Program-made: the position numbers and the translations under genes | In this document: piece after piece, positions 23,986-33,035 of the stretch | Numbering within the stretch: position 1 is the first letter of the stretch | How the letters are laid out: each line of letters begins with the position of its first letter | Notes under the pieces: model-generated | Seen by the model: the letters and a program-made list of their open reading frames with translations, nothing else | The model's database searches: none | Told to the model about the DNA's origin: nothing | NCBI RefSeq assembly: GCF_003814745.1 | Contig: NZ_RKRD01000001.1 | Coordinates: 1,240,001 to 1,304,000 of the forward strand | From: Hydrogenoanaerobacterium saccharovorans | Lineage (GTDB): Bacteria; Bacillota; Clostridia; Oscillospirales; Ruminococcaceae | DNA: 64,000 nucleotides | Reading direction: 5' to 3'

Positions 23986-24754
23986 GATTATAAAATCTGT
24001 TAATGCGATTGAAGATGGACGAACTGTAACACTCTGCGACGTTGACATTCTTACTTCAAATCTTAAAACAGATGATGCCGACCCTGCTACAAACCATAAG
24101 CAAGGCAACTTGGATATCGACGTACAGATTACCCAAATCAAAACAGTAAGCGAATCGATATTGAACCGGGCAAGAGCAGATGCTGACAACCTGATGTCTC
24201 AGACCATGGACATGTTGAGTACACAAAGAGAGGCTATGCTGTGCGAAGTAAACGAGCAGGCAGAGCAAATTCACAAACAGGCATATGACGAGGGAAGAGC
24301 CGCCGGTATGCTTGATGGGCTGCATTCTTTTGATGAGGAACTTTCGCAAATAAGAGCAGCAGTAGCGCAGTTGCAGGTTAAGCAGAAAGAACAAATTGCT
24401 GCATTGGAAGAGTCTATCGTTACGATAGCGCTTGATGTTGCAGAAAAAATCTTAAACAAACGCATTACACAAGATGAAACTGAGATGGAAAGCTTAGTGC
24501 GGGCAGCGATAGCGGCAGACAAAGGAAAAAGCCGAATTACCGTAGAATTGTCCAAACAAATGCCGGTGCTTATAGCATCCTTGCAACAAAAACTCGATTC
24601 GCTGAAGTGCTCAAACTGTGATGCAATGGAGTTAAAGGCTGCTGACCTCCCTGTAGGTGCCTGTCGAATCGAATCGGAAGACGGTATCATAGATGCATCC
24701 ATTTGGGCTCAGCTTGAAAATTTAAAAGCCCAGTTAGAAAATATTGATTCTTAA
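23969..24754 (+). CDS. fliH: Flagellar assembly protein FliH
   Basis: FliH is the peripheral stalk-like regulator of the export ATPase FliI. The 261-residue product has a variable N-terminal 60 residues, a long coiled-coil middle (about 60-150, with a YDEGRAAGMLDG segment), and a V-type ATPase E-subunit-like C-terminal domain (VTIALDVAEKILNKRI). It overlaps the end of fliG by 17 bases. Its Shine-Dalgarno GGGAGG lies inside fliG. Confidence 0.88.
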   Translation: MTSLSKIIKSVNAIEDGRTVTLCDVDILTSNLKTDDADPATNHKQGNLDIDVQITQIKTVSESILNRARADADNLMSQTMDMLSTQREAMLCEVNEQAEQIHKQAYDEGRAAGMLDGLHSFDEELSQIRAAVAQLQVKQKEQIAALEESIVTIALDVAEKILNKRITQDETEMESLVRAAIAADKGKSRITVELSKQMPVLIASLQQKLDSLKCSNCDAMELKAADLPVGACRIESEDGIIDASIWAQLENLKAQLENIDS

Positions 24755-24787
24755 ATTTTATGATGATTCAGAAAGTGCGGTGATGGG

Positions 24788-26086
24788 ATGGACCTTTCAA
24801 GGGTAAGACAGACAATAAAATCAGCCGACCTGTATACTCGAATGGGACGAATTGATAAGATTGTCGGTATGACCGTGGAAGCTACAGGCCCTGCATGCAA
24901 TATCGGTGATGTATGCCATATCGAATATCAGGGTGGCACCGCACTTGCAGAGGTTGTCGGTTTTAAAGAAAGCAAGGTTCTTCTAATGCCGTATGAGGAA
25001 ATTGAGGGAATCGGCTACGGAAGCCTTGTCACAAATACAGGCGATAAATTAAAAATTAAAATGAGCGATGACTTGATTGGCAGAACCGTTGACGCAATGG
25101 GCATTCCCATTGATGGCGGACCGCCAATCCAAGCAGATCAATTTTATTCAATTAACGGAACACGCTCCAATCCTATGGACCGCCCCCGAATCGACACGGT
25201 CATTCAAATGGGTGTCAAGGCAATAGACGGAATGCTCACCATTGGCAAAGGTCAAAGAATGGGAATATTTGCAGGCAGCGGAGTTGGCAAAAGTACATTG
25301 ATGGGTATGCTTGCAAAAAATGTAAAAGCCGATGTAAACGTAATAGCACTGGTAGGCGAAAGAAGCCGTGAGGTTGTGGAGTTTATTAAACGCGACCTTG
25401 GCGAAGAAGGCGCCAAACGTTCGGTTTTGGTGGTTGCAACCTCCGACCAACCCGCTATGATGCGAGCAAAGTGTCCGCTTACCGCAACAACCATTGCAGA
25501 GTACTTTAAAGACCAAGGGAAAGATGTACTTTTGATGATGGATTCCCTTACCCGTTTTGCAATGGCACAGCGTGAGATAGGGCTCAGTATTGGAGAACCC
25601 CCTGTTGCACGTGGATATACACCATCCATCTACTCTGCAATGCCAAAATTGCTGGAGCGTTCCGGTAATTTTGAAACAGGTTCCATTACCGGTATTTATA
25701 CCGTTTTGGTAGAGGGCGATGACTCAAACGAGCCAATTTCCGATACCGTTCGCGGCATTATAGACGGCCATATCATGCTGTCTCGAAAAGTAGCCATGAA
25801 AAATCATTATCCTGCTATCGAGGTTCTTTCAAGCGTAAGCCGTTTGATGAATGATATATCGGATAAAGAGCATAAAGATGCTGCGGCAAAAATCCGCAGG
25901 CTGTTATCTATCTACGAGGCAAATGCAGATTTGATTTCTATAGGTGCTTATAAAAGCGGCTCTAACCCCGAACTTGATTATGCAATTACTCGAATTGATG
26001 CAATTAACCAGTTTTTACAGCAGGGTGTGGATGAAAAATACAGTTTTGAAGAAACGGTTGAACAAATGAAACAGCTTGTTGAATAG
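24788..26086 (+). CDS. fliI: Flagellum-specific export ATPase FliI
   Basis: FliI is the cytoplasmic ATPase that feeds substrates to the flagellar export gate. The 432-residue product has Walker A GIFAGSGVGKSTLMGM near residue 160 and Walker B DVLLMMDSLTRFAMAQREIG near residue 248. The F1-type beta-subunit signature PSIYSAMPKLLERSG is near 280. It starts at ATG 24788 behind a weak GGTGATGGG and is followed 11 bases later by fliJ. Confidence 0.97.
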   Translation: MDLSRVRQTIKSADLYTRMGRIDKIVGMTVEATGPACNIGDVCHIEYQGGTALAEVVGFKESKVLLMPYEEIEGIGYGSLVTNTGDKLKIKMSDDLIGRTVDAMGIPIDGGPPIQADQFYSINGTRSNPMDRPRIDTVIQMGVKAIDGMLTIGKGQRMGIFAGSGVGKSTLMGMLAKNVKADVNVIALVGERSREVVEFIKRDLGEEGAKRSVLVVATSDQPAMMRAKCPLTATTIAEYFKDQGKDVLLMMDSLTRFAMAQREIGLSIGEPPVARGYTPSIYSAMPKLLERSGNFETGSITGIYTVLVEGDDSNEPISDTVRGIIDGHIMLSRKVAMKNHYPAIEVLSSVSRLMNDISDKEHKDAAAKIRRLLSIYEANADLISIGAYKSGSNPELDYAITRIDAINQFLQQGVDEKYSFEETVEQMKQLVE

Positions 26087-26097
26087 GAGAGGGAACA

Positions 26098-26547
26098 GTG
26101 AAAAAGTTTCAATTTTCCTTAAGCAGAATGCTAAACTTCCGCGAGCAATTGTTAGAGAAAGAAAAGAATTCGTTAAATCAACTTCTTATACAAAAAAACA
26201 CATTGGATCAACATATTTTAGATATAAAAGAGCAGCTTGAACAAGCAGCAACTCAATTGGAACAAAAAACACGAGAAGGTACAGTTATTACTGAATTGCG
26301 GTTGCTGACTTTTACACTCGAAAATGGCAAAAAACAACTTAAGCAATTACATAAAGACCAAATGCTGCTTAATTCAACAGTAGAACTTCAACGTAAATCA
26401 GTGGTGCAAGCTTCTCAACAAGTTACAAAACTTGAAAAACTAAAAGAAAAACAGTGGGAAGAGTACCAGTACGCTTTAGCAAAGGCAGAAGAAGCATTTA
26501 TATCAGAGCATGTCGCATCTACGTTGATTCGACAGACCAATTCTTAA
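26098..26547 (+). CDS. fliJ: Flagellar export protein FliJ
   Basis: FliJ is a small two-helix coiled-coil protein that sits in the centre of the FliI hexamer, like the gamma subunit of F1. The 149-residue product begins KKFQFSLSRMLNFREQLLEKEKNSL, the typical FliJ start, and is coiled coil throughout. It starts at GTG 26098 behind GGAGAGGGA. Sequence conservation of FliJ is low in general, so the name rests on pattern and position. Confidence 0.88.
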   Translation: MKKFQFSLSRMLNFREQLLEKEKNSLNQLLIQKNTLDQHILDIKEQLEQAATQLEQKTREGTVITELRLLTFTLENGKKQLKQLHKDQMLLNSTVELQRKSVVQASQQVTKLEKLKEKQWEEYQYALAKAEEAFISEHVASTLIRQTNS

Positions 26548-26593
26548 AGAAAAGGTTTGTCCATCATATTAATTTTTGCGAAGGGAGGTGAAG

Positions 26594-27766
26594 ATGATGG
26601 ATGTAAACATGTCCACACAGGCGGTTACGGCAAGAGATATTGCGGCTGGTAAAGCAGGTGTTTCGGGCGGGCAGAAAACCGGCGAGGCAGGCGGCTTTAT
26701 GGAACTGATTATGCAACTGTGCGGCTCGGTAAAATGTGGCCAGCAGGTACCTGCGGCACAAGCTCAAGATGGTTTGCTCGAGGCATTTAAGAAAAAGATG
26801 ACGCAAGAAACACCTACTGATGCATTGCAGATGATTGTACAAATGCTGATGATGAACCCTGAATTTGCAGCAGAAAATTTGCAGATGCCAGAAGACCTTT
26901 CTGCAATGACAGAACAGCTTGCAGCAATCGGTTTGGATGTCCCCCAATTAACACAATTGTTAAGTGCGCAGGAAGAACTTTCACCTGAAATGCTCAAGAT
27001 GCTGGAATCTTTGCAGCAAAGTACACCTGCTTTCACGGTGGTTAAAAGCGAAGAGCAATCTGCTCAGCCGCAAATACAGCCACAGCAGGATGCTTTTGCA
27101 GGGCAGAACGAGTTCCAAAATGCAGTAGCCAAGGCACAGTCAATGATAAGCAGCAAAACATCTGCACGTGAAGTAAAAGAGGAGAAACCTCTTAATGTTG
27201 AGACCTTGCAAAAAGATGTGGATGCAGGGAAATATCTTGGAGCAGCAGTATCTGCGCACCCGAATGCAATCAGTAGCAATACGACAGTAGAACATGTTGA
27301 TACCTCAAAAGTACAATCACCGCAAGATGTTTTTACTCAGGTAAAAACAGGTTTAGAGCAGGGAATTCAATCCGGCAAAAGTGAGTTTGTTATTAAACTA
27401 AAACCGGAGGGTTTAGGTGAAATAACAGTGCATATGGTATCAAACGGCAGCAAAATTGCGCTGAACATTGTTACCTCAAACACGCAAACAGAAAGGCTGC
27501 TCAACAGCGAACTTGTTAATCTCAGAAGCGTTCTTCGTCCGATGAATGCAGAAGTTCAGCAGATAACCAGCCAAAGCAACCATCCATTCGATTCCGCAAC
27601 CTATCACCAAAGCTTATTCCAGCAGCAACAGCACCAAAGTGCCTATTATAACCGCGGCGGCAAAAACCACCCAGCTTTTCGTCAATTCGAAACATCTGAA
27701 GAAAGCGCATTTGTACCGCAGAATAGTTATACGGTTGGCACTTCAGCACTCGATCAATATATCTAG
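26594..27766 (+). CDS. fliK: Flagellar hook-length control protein FliK
   Basis: FliK is the secreted molecular ruler that fixes hook length and triggers the switch to filament export. The N-terminal part is low in conservation, with glutamine- and methionine-rich segments. The C-terminal domain (about residues 255-330) has the Flg_hook pattern FVIKLKPEGLGEITVHMVSNGSKIALNI followed by TERLLNSELVNLRSVLRPMN. I chose ATG 26594 behind GGGAGGTGAAG, which gives 390 residues. The upstream TTG at 26576 lacks a ribosome site. Confidence 0.9.
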   Translation: MMDVNMSTQAVTARDIAAGKAGVSGGQKTGEAGGFMELIMQLCGSVKCGQQVPAAQAQDGLLEAFKKKMTQETPTDALQMIVQMLMMNPEFAAENLQMPEDLSAMTEQLAAIGLDVPQLTQLLSAQEELSPEMLKMLESLQQSTPAFTVVKSEEQSAQPQIQPQQDAFAGQNEFQNAVAKAQSMISSKTSAREVKEEKPLNVETLQKDVDAGKYLGAAVSAHPNAISSNTTVEHVDTSKVQSPQDVFTQVKTGLEQGIQSGKSEFVIKLKPEGLGEITVHMVSNGSKIALNIVTSNTQTERLLNSELVNLRSVLRPMNAEVQQITSQSNHPFDSATYHQSLFQQQQHQSAYYNRGGKNHPAFRQFETSEESAFVPQNSYTVGTSALDQYI

Positions 27767-27800
27767 CTGAAATGAGCAATTCTCAGAGAGGAGGAATACA

Positions 27801-28622
27801 ATGGATTATACAAGCGGCGTCTACGGTACAGGTAATAATTCCTACAGCAAGTCAAGAACCAATACAGAACAAGCAAAAGAAGCAAAAAAGAGCGGACAAG
27901 CAATTGATGCAGTTTACGCCGACCCAAAAGAAAAGCAGGTTTCTGTAGATAATTTTTTGCAGCTTATGATTGCCCAGCTAAAAAATCAAGATTTTACAAA
28001 CCCTGTTGATGACACGCAGTATGTTACGCAGCTTGCCCAGTTTGCAACAATGCAGCAGATGCAAGAGCTGGCGTACCATTCAAAATCAAACTTTATGATG
28101 TCTTTGGTGGGTAAGGATGTTACGGTTGCAAAGTTATCCTACGGCGGTAAAGTAGATAAAGTGATTGCACCGGTTGAGAAAATTTCTTTTGTTGGCAATG
28201 AGTTCAAGATTTTCGTTAAAGGAAAAGAATACAACATTGACCAGCTTATGGAAATTCACGGAACACCAACGGAAGAAAGTAGCAAACCACAGGTAGATCC
28301 TTCGAAATACACGATACTTCCCAAAAATAAAACGGATAAATCGGTAGAGTTGGAATGGCCTGTGCCTACGCAAGATGAATTGATAGCCTCTAAGCTCAAA
28401 TACACCGTTTATTACTCTACCGGCTCTGCATTTGATACGGTGGAAGAAGTAAAATCCGGTATCCGCTTTGGCGAATCAGAGCGCAGTGGTTTAACAAAAG
28501 AAATTATCACAGATCTTGAACCTGATACCACTTACTTTATCAATGTTATTGTTAAAGACGGTAACGGCCAAGAAACAGTTTACCAAAAGGCCACAGTTGC
28601 CACAAAAAAGAAAGGTGAGTAA
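27801..28622 (+). CDS. flgD: Flagellar hook capping protein FlgD
   Basis: FlgD is the scaffold on which the hook is assembled. The N-terminal conserved region has VSVDNFLQLMIAQLKNQDFTNPVDDTQYVTQLAQFATMQQM near residues 50-90. A tudor-like part follows (about 95-150). The C-terminal 100 residues look like a fibronectin type III domain (VELEWPVPTQDELIASKLKY, then TDLEPDTTYFINVIVKD). Such a domain is known in other FlgD proteins, so it is not odd. ATG 27801 follows GAGAGGAGG by 7 bases. Confidence 0.94.
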   Translation: MDYTSGVYGTGNNSYSKSRTNTEQAKEAKKSGQAIDAVYADPKEKQVSVDNFLQLMIAQLKNQDFTNPVDDTQYVTQLAQFATMQQMQELAYHSKSNFMMSLVGKDVTVAKLSYGGKVDKVIAPVEKISFVGNEFKIFVKGKEYNIDQLMEIHGTPTEESSKPQVDPSKYTILPKNKTDKSVELEWPVPTQDELIASKLKYTVYYSTGSAFDTVEEVKSGIRFGESERSGLTKEIITDLEPDTTYFINVIVKDGNGQETVYQKATVATKKKGE

Positions 28623-28645
28623 CAGTATAGGAGGCTGAGACAGGT

Positions 28646-29044
28646 ATGGATCCTCTTTTTTACAACCGATTTACTGTTGTCACAGGTACTCCTCAAACGC
28701 CTGCAACTCACGACAATCAACCAAAAACAGGTTCTCAACCAGAGGGAGTATCGTTTCGCGACATTCTGCAGCAGCAGATTAGGGCGAACAGCAGTTTAGA
28801 ATTTTCAAAGCATGCAGTAAACCGTGTGGTGCAGCGCAATATCGATATCTCTGAAAGCAAAATGGCTCGCCTAAACGAGGGCGTTCGTATGGCAGAAGAG
28901 AAAGGGCTTAATGAGCCGCTTATACTTGTAGACTCCACAGCGTTTATTGTAAATGTAAAAAACAATACAGTTATTACAACTGTAAGCAGCAACGATTTAA
29001 AAGGAAATGTATTCACCAATATCGACGGTACCGTAATTATTTAG
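28646..29044 (+). CDS. Flagellar operon protein, TIGR02530 type
   Basis: A 132-residue protein of the small family found between flgD and flgE in Firmicutes and spirochaetes. The N-terminal 40 residues are polar. The core has the typical SFRDILQQQI and LEFSKHAVNRVVQRNIDISES stretches, then LNEPLILVDSTAFIVNVKNNTVITTV. It has no signal peptide or membrane segment. Function in assembly is unknown. ATG at 28646 follows AGGAGG. Confidence 0.82.
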   Translation: MDPLFYNRFTVVTGTPQTPATHDNQPKTGSQPEGVSFRDILQQQIRANSSLEFSKHAVNRVVQRNIDISESKMARLNEGVRMAEEKGLNEPLILVDSTAFIVNVKNNTVITTVSSNDLKGNVFTNIDGTVII

Positions 29045-29125
29045 CCGGACCTTTTTAGGAAGCTAAAATTTCATCTTGACTGACTGATGGATGAAACGGT
29101 ATTCAAAAAAAGGAGAGTAATCAGT

Positions 29126-30814
29126 ATGGTTCGATCCATGTATTCGGGCGTTTCGGGCATGAAAGCCCATCAAACCAGAATGGACGTTATCGGTAATAAC
29201 ATTGCAAACGTTAACACATACGGGTTTAAAGCAAGCCGTGCATCTTTTAAGGATGTTTACTATCAAACTATGAGCGGCGCATCGGCGGGTACAGCAGTAC
29301 GCGGTGGTACCAACGCAAGCCAGGTAGGCTACGGTTCTAAAATAGGCAGCGTAGATGTTCTGCAAACAAGATCTACCCTGCAGATGACCGACAACGGTAT
29401 GGATGCCGCCATTACAGGCGAGGGCTTTTTTCAGGTGCAGGATCCCGACGGCAACACCTTTTATACCAGAGCAGGTTTGCTCAATGTCGACTCGGCAGGT
29501 AACCTTGTAGATTCTAACGGTAACTTTGTGTTGGGCGTTTCGGGCAGCCCGCTTGGTAAAGCACCTTCCAACGAAAAAATTCAACTGATGATTCCGTCCG
29601 TTCCGCCTACCCCTGCAAACGTACAAGAAATCATCAACGGTGTTAAATTTACATTCAATGCTCAAAATTCCACCAAAGACGGCAACGTCACCTTTAACTT
29701 TATGACAGATGACAGCCTCCCCGGCGGTGTTGATGTCAGCGTACGTAAAGATGAAATGACATCATCGGCTATAACCGTTCGTGTAAATAAAAATGCCACA
29801 TTTACGAGTATGGATGATTTTACAGCAAAAATGAACGCTGCAGTCACCGAGGCAAACGGAGGTAAACCTCATCCGGGCGGAAGCTTCAGCATTACTACCG
29901 ACCCTGCTACAGGGTTGTTCCCGGCTGGGGGATTGACCGGTGCAGAGCTTGTCGGCAAGGATTTTGATGTAAAAATGGGCAGCCTTGTAGGTATTCCGAA
30001 TGAAGGTATCTTTGGCGGGATGAAATTTAAAGGTACCAGCACCAGCCCGATGTTTGATTCTACCGGAAACATGACATTCGCTGCAACTTACACCTCTCCC
30101 GCCACAGCAACCGACCCGGAGGGATGGAAAATTACTGCAACAGATGCCGCCGGTAAAGTCTATACAGGCCATGTCACCACACTGATGACGGGAGCCGGTT
30201 CGGTACGTTTAAAGGCAACCGCACCAACAGATGACGGCACTTATTTGGAAATGACTCATCCCGGACTGAACGCCATGAACAAAAAATATAACGCAGATAA
30301 TGGTAAATTACCCGAAGATCCTATTTCTGGTGGGGATAGTTTTGCTGCTCCGGCAGGTGGTATTACGGCAAACCCCGCTAAAAAATCCAACGACCTTGGA
30401 CTGATGAGCAAACCCATTGTGCTTGCAAACGGTACAGAGGGCGGTGCGCAAACGGTAGCCGATCTTTCCAGCATCGCAATCGGTGCAGATGGCGTAATCG
30501 AAGCGGTTCATCCTGTACACGGCAGGCTTCAGCTTGGCAGGTTGGATATTGTAACTTTTGAGAACCCGCAGGGTCTTGAACAAGTAGGTAACTCTTATTT
30601 CTCCGCTACGGGTAACTCGGGTACAGCAAACTACTGCCAACCCGGTACTTCAGGCTCGGGCGCATTGGCTGCAGGTTCGCTTGAGATGTCCAACGTTGAC
30701 CTTTCCAAAGAGTTTTCTGATATGATCATTACACAAAGAGGGTTCCAAGCGAACTCCAGGCTTATTACAGTTTCTGATGAAATGCTCAACGAATTGGTTA
30801 ATTTGAAAAGATAA
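29126..30814 (+). CDS. flgE: Flagellar hook protein FlgE
   Basis: FlgE forms the flexible hook. The 562-residue product starts MVRSMYSGVSGMKAHQTRMDVIGNNIANVNTYGFK, with the rod/hook motif. It ends with the C-terminal helix LEMSNVDLSKEFSDMIITQRGFQANSRLITVSDEMLNELVNLKR. The central part (about 170-440) is an expanded surface domain. I chose ATG 29126 behind AAAAAGGAGAG. The TTG/ATG 13 codons upstream lacks a site. Confidence 0.96.
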   Translation: MVRSMYSGVSGMKAHQTRMDVIGNNIANVNTYGFKASRASFKDVYYQTMSGASAGTAVRGGTNASQVGYGSKIGSVDVLQTRSTLQMTDNGMDAAITGEGFFQVQDPDGNTFYTRAGLLNVDSAGNLVDSNGNFVLGVSGSPLGKAPSNEKIQLMIPSVPPTPANVQEIINGVKFTFNAQNSTKDGNVTFNFMTDDSLPGGVDVSVRKDEMTSSAITVRVNKNATFTSMDDFTAKMNAAVTEANGGKPHPGGSFSITTDPATGLFPAGGLTGAELVGKDFDVKMGSLVGIPNEGIFGGMKFKGTSTSPMFDSTGNMTFAATYTSPATATDPEGWKITATDAAGKVYTGHVTTLMTGAGSVRLKATAPTDDGTYLEMTHPGLNAMNKKYNADNGKLPEDPISGGDSFAAPAGGITANPAKKSNDLGLMSKPIVLANGTEGGAQTVADLSSIAIGADGVIEAVHPVHGRLQLGRLDIVTFENPQGLEQVGNSYFSATGNSGTANYCQPGTSGSGALAAGSLEMSNVDLSKEFSDMIITQRGFQANSRLITVSDEMLNELVNLKR

Positions 30815-30917
30815 TTAGGCAGGTGGCAGCGGCGCACCGCGTCGCTGCTGCAGGTCATTGGAAAAAAACGCTTTTCCAATGACCTGCAGCAGCGAAATTC
30901 CAATCTAAAAAGATAAT
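30807..30917. repeat. Long palindromic hairpin element between flgE and flbD
   Basis: The segments 30843-30865 and 30872-30894 are perfect 23-bp inverted repeats with a 6-base loop (AAACGC). A second GCAGCG-rich segment at 30827-30834 can pair with either arm. No T tract follows, so it is not a typical terminator. The 90-base stretch is bounded by AAAAGATAAT on both sides (30807-30816 and 30908-30917), part of a 16-base imperfect direct repeat. This suggests a duplication or insertion of a palindromic element. Confidence 0.7.
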
Positions 30918-30940
30918 CGTTGACAAGGGAGAATGTGGAT

Positions 30941-31147
30941 ATGATTAATCTAACCAAGCTAAATAGCGAGTCTTTTATCTTGAATTGTGACCTCATTGAA
31001 AGCATTACAGAAAACCCCGATACTACCATTACACTTATGGGAGGTAAAATTTTTATTGTGCAGGAATCAATGCAAGAAGTAGTTCAAAAAGTGATTGATT
31101 ATCGCAGAAAAACATTTGGCAATTTTATAAAAAGTATTATTCAATAA
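30941..31147 (+). CDS. flbD: Flagellar protein FlbD-like
   Basis: A 68-residue protein of the FlbD/SwrD family, starting MINLTKLNSESFILNCDLIESI, with the typical TTITLMGGKIFIVQESMQEVVQKVIDYR. It sits between flgE and motA, as usual. In B. subtilis SwrD increases flagellar torque. I chose ATG 30941 behind AAGGGAG. The frame upstream has no ribosome site. Confidence 0.9.
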   Translation: MINLTKLNSESFILNCDLIESITENPDTTITLMGGKIFIVQESMQEVVQKVIDYRRKTFGNFIKSIIQ

Positions 31148-31192
31148 ACAGTACTTAAAAATGACAAAAGTGCAGTAAAGGATGAAACAATC

Positions 31193-32047
31193 ATGGATTT
31201 AATGTCTATTTTGGGTTTGATACTCAGTTTGGGTCTGGTGGTTTTCGGCATGGTTTTTGACCAAGATACAATGACAGTTGTATGGGGAAACCTTTCCGCG
31301 TTTATCGATTACCCCAGTATGGCAATCACCTTTGGCGGTACAATTGCTGTTATGATGATGTCTTTCCCTATCAACAGCTTTACCAAAATCGGTAAACACT
31401 TAAAAATTATATTCTTTCCAACCAAATATAATCCGGTTCATTTTATCGAGCAAATTGTTGAATTTGCTAAAGAAGCAAGAATGAAGGGTTTGCTTTCGTT
31501 GGAGGACAAACTGAACGAAACAGACGATGTGTTTCTGCGCAATAGCTTGATGCTGGTTGTAGACTCGGTAGAGCCTGAAAAGGTGAAAAATCTTCTTGAG
31601 TCAGAGCTTGCTTATTTGGATGACCGACATGCACAAGACAGAGCATTTTACGAAAAAGGTGCTGCGTATGCTCCTGCATTTGGTATGATCGGTACTCTGA
31701 TTGGTCTGGTATTAATGTTGGGATCATTGTCAGACGTCAGTAAGGTTGGTTCGGGCATGGCGGTTGCACTTATCACTACGTTTTACGGCTCCATGCTTTC
31801 AAATGTAATTTTCCTGCCGATCTCCAACAAACTTAAGGTACGCCATGAAGAAGAGTACCTTTGCAAAATGATTATTGTAGAGGGAGTACAGGCAATTCAA
31901 GCAGGTGAAAATCCAAAATTCATTAAAGAAAAACTGGTGCAATTTCTGCCTGCAGCAGCACTCAAAAAGAATACGGAATTGTCTGGTGCGCAGAACGATG
32001 ATTCTGCAGAACAGAGTGCTAAGGGTAAAAGAGGGCGTAGAAAATAA
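31193..32047 (+). CDS. motA: Flagellar stator protein MotA
   Basis: MotA is the stator subunit of the ion channel that drives rotation. The 284-residue product has four transmembrane segments (near 3-22, 35-58, 160-182 and 190-212). The cytoplasmic loop after the second one holds the charged residues that contact FliG. The signature AYAPAFGMIGTLIGLVLMLGSL lies near residue 162. It precedes motB by 33 bases. Confidence 0.95.
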   Translation: MDLMSILGLILSLGLVVFGMVFDQDTMTVVWGNLSAFIDYPSMAITFGGTIAVMMMSFPINSFTKIGKHLKIIFFPTKYNPVHFIEQIVEFAKEARMKGLLSLEDKLNETDDVFLRNSLMLVVDSVEPEKVKNLLESELAYLDDRHAQDRAFYEKGAAYAPAFGMIGTLIGLVLMLGSLSDVSKVGSGMAVALITTFYGSMLSNVIFLPISNKLKVRHEEEYLCKMIIVEGVQAIQAGENPKFIKEKLVQFLPAAALKKNTELSGAQNDDSAEQSAKGKRGRRK

Positions 32048-32080
32048 CCCTGCCGTTACGGCATAAAGGCGGTGTAAAAA

Positions 32081-33004
32081 ATGCAAAGAAAACAACGTGA
32101 AGAAGAAAAAACAGACGGATGGTTGAATACCTACGCGGACATGGTTACCCTTGTTCTTACTTTTTTTGTTCTGTTATTTACAATGTCTTCTGTGCAAGAA
32201 GACAAATTTAAAGAATTGATTAAAGTGTTTCAAGACCGTATGGGTACTGCTACACAAATTGTATATCAAAACGATGAAAATGGCGGAGAGTTTTCACCCG
32301 GCAGCACCTCCGAAAAGCCTTTTACTGCAGACGGTGAGGGAATGATTGAAGAAACAACTGGGCTCCCCGCAACATTTGATCAATTGTACGAATATTTAAA
32401 AAAATATGTTAGCGATAATAATCTTGAATCTGATGTTGAGCTTCAAAGAAATGAAAATTTTGTTTATATACGCTTTAATAATAACATTTTTTTTGATGCA
32501 GATAGTGCAGTGCTTCGCAAATCTAGCAAAAGCATCTTAGACTACATGGGTGAGTGCTTTAAAAGCATAGAGAAAGATATTCTTGCTATCCGTATCAATG
32601 GGCATACCGCATCGGTTCCGAATGTTGAAAACTATAAGGTCAACGACAGAATTTTGTCTTCTGATCGTGCGAACAATGTTGCGATTTATTTTGAGGAACA
32701 AAAAATGATTGACCCCAAAAAACTGGTTTCACAAGGCTATGGAAAGAACCAGCCAATTTCGGATAACGATACCCCTGAGGGGAGAGAGAAAAACAGACGT
32801 GTAGATATGATGATCCTCAGCAACAATTTTGATATTGCTAATTCCGGTATCGCAGATACCGAAGAATTATATAACTTCTTGCAGGGTAATTATGACATCA
32901 GCATGTATAATGACCCACTTGCCCCTGCAGATATATTAATGCCTTCCGAGGCGGAAGAAGCACCGGCTGATAATGTACCAGACGAAAGCAGTCAGCAGAA
33001 TTAA
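32081..33004 (+). CDS. motB: Flagellar stator protein MotB
   Basis: MotB anchors the stator to peptidoglycan and forms the proton path with MotA. The 307-residue product has an N-terminal membrane helix with the essential aspartate in WLNTYADMVTLVLTFFVLLF. It carries an OmpA-like peptidoglycan-binding domain (about 150-255), with DADSAVLRKSSKSILDYMG and the closing NRRVDMMILS. The polar, acidic tail is about 50 residues. ATG at 32081 follows GGCGGTG. Confidence 0.95.
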   Translation: MQRKQREEEKTDGWLNTYADMVTLVLTFFVLLFTMSSVQEDKFKELIKVFQDRMGTATQIVYQNDENGGEFSPGSTSEKPFTADGEGMIEETTGLPATFDQLYEYLKKYVSDNNLESDVELQRNENFVYIRFNNNIFFDADSAVLRKSSKSILDYMGECFKSIEKDILAIRINGHTASVPNVENYKVNDRILSSDRANNVAIYFEEQKMIDPKKLVSQGYGKNQPISDNDTPEGREKNRRVDMMILSNNFDIANSGIADTEELYNFLQGNYDISMYNDPLAPADILMPSEAEEAPADNVPDESSQQN

Positions 33005-33035
33005 CTACACTACCGTAAGGATGTGACACTGGAAA

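Noticed and set aside
28300..28622. Fibronectin type III domain in FlgD as a novel fusion
   Set aside because: Such C-terminal domains occur in other FlgD proteins, so it is part of the normal architecture.
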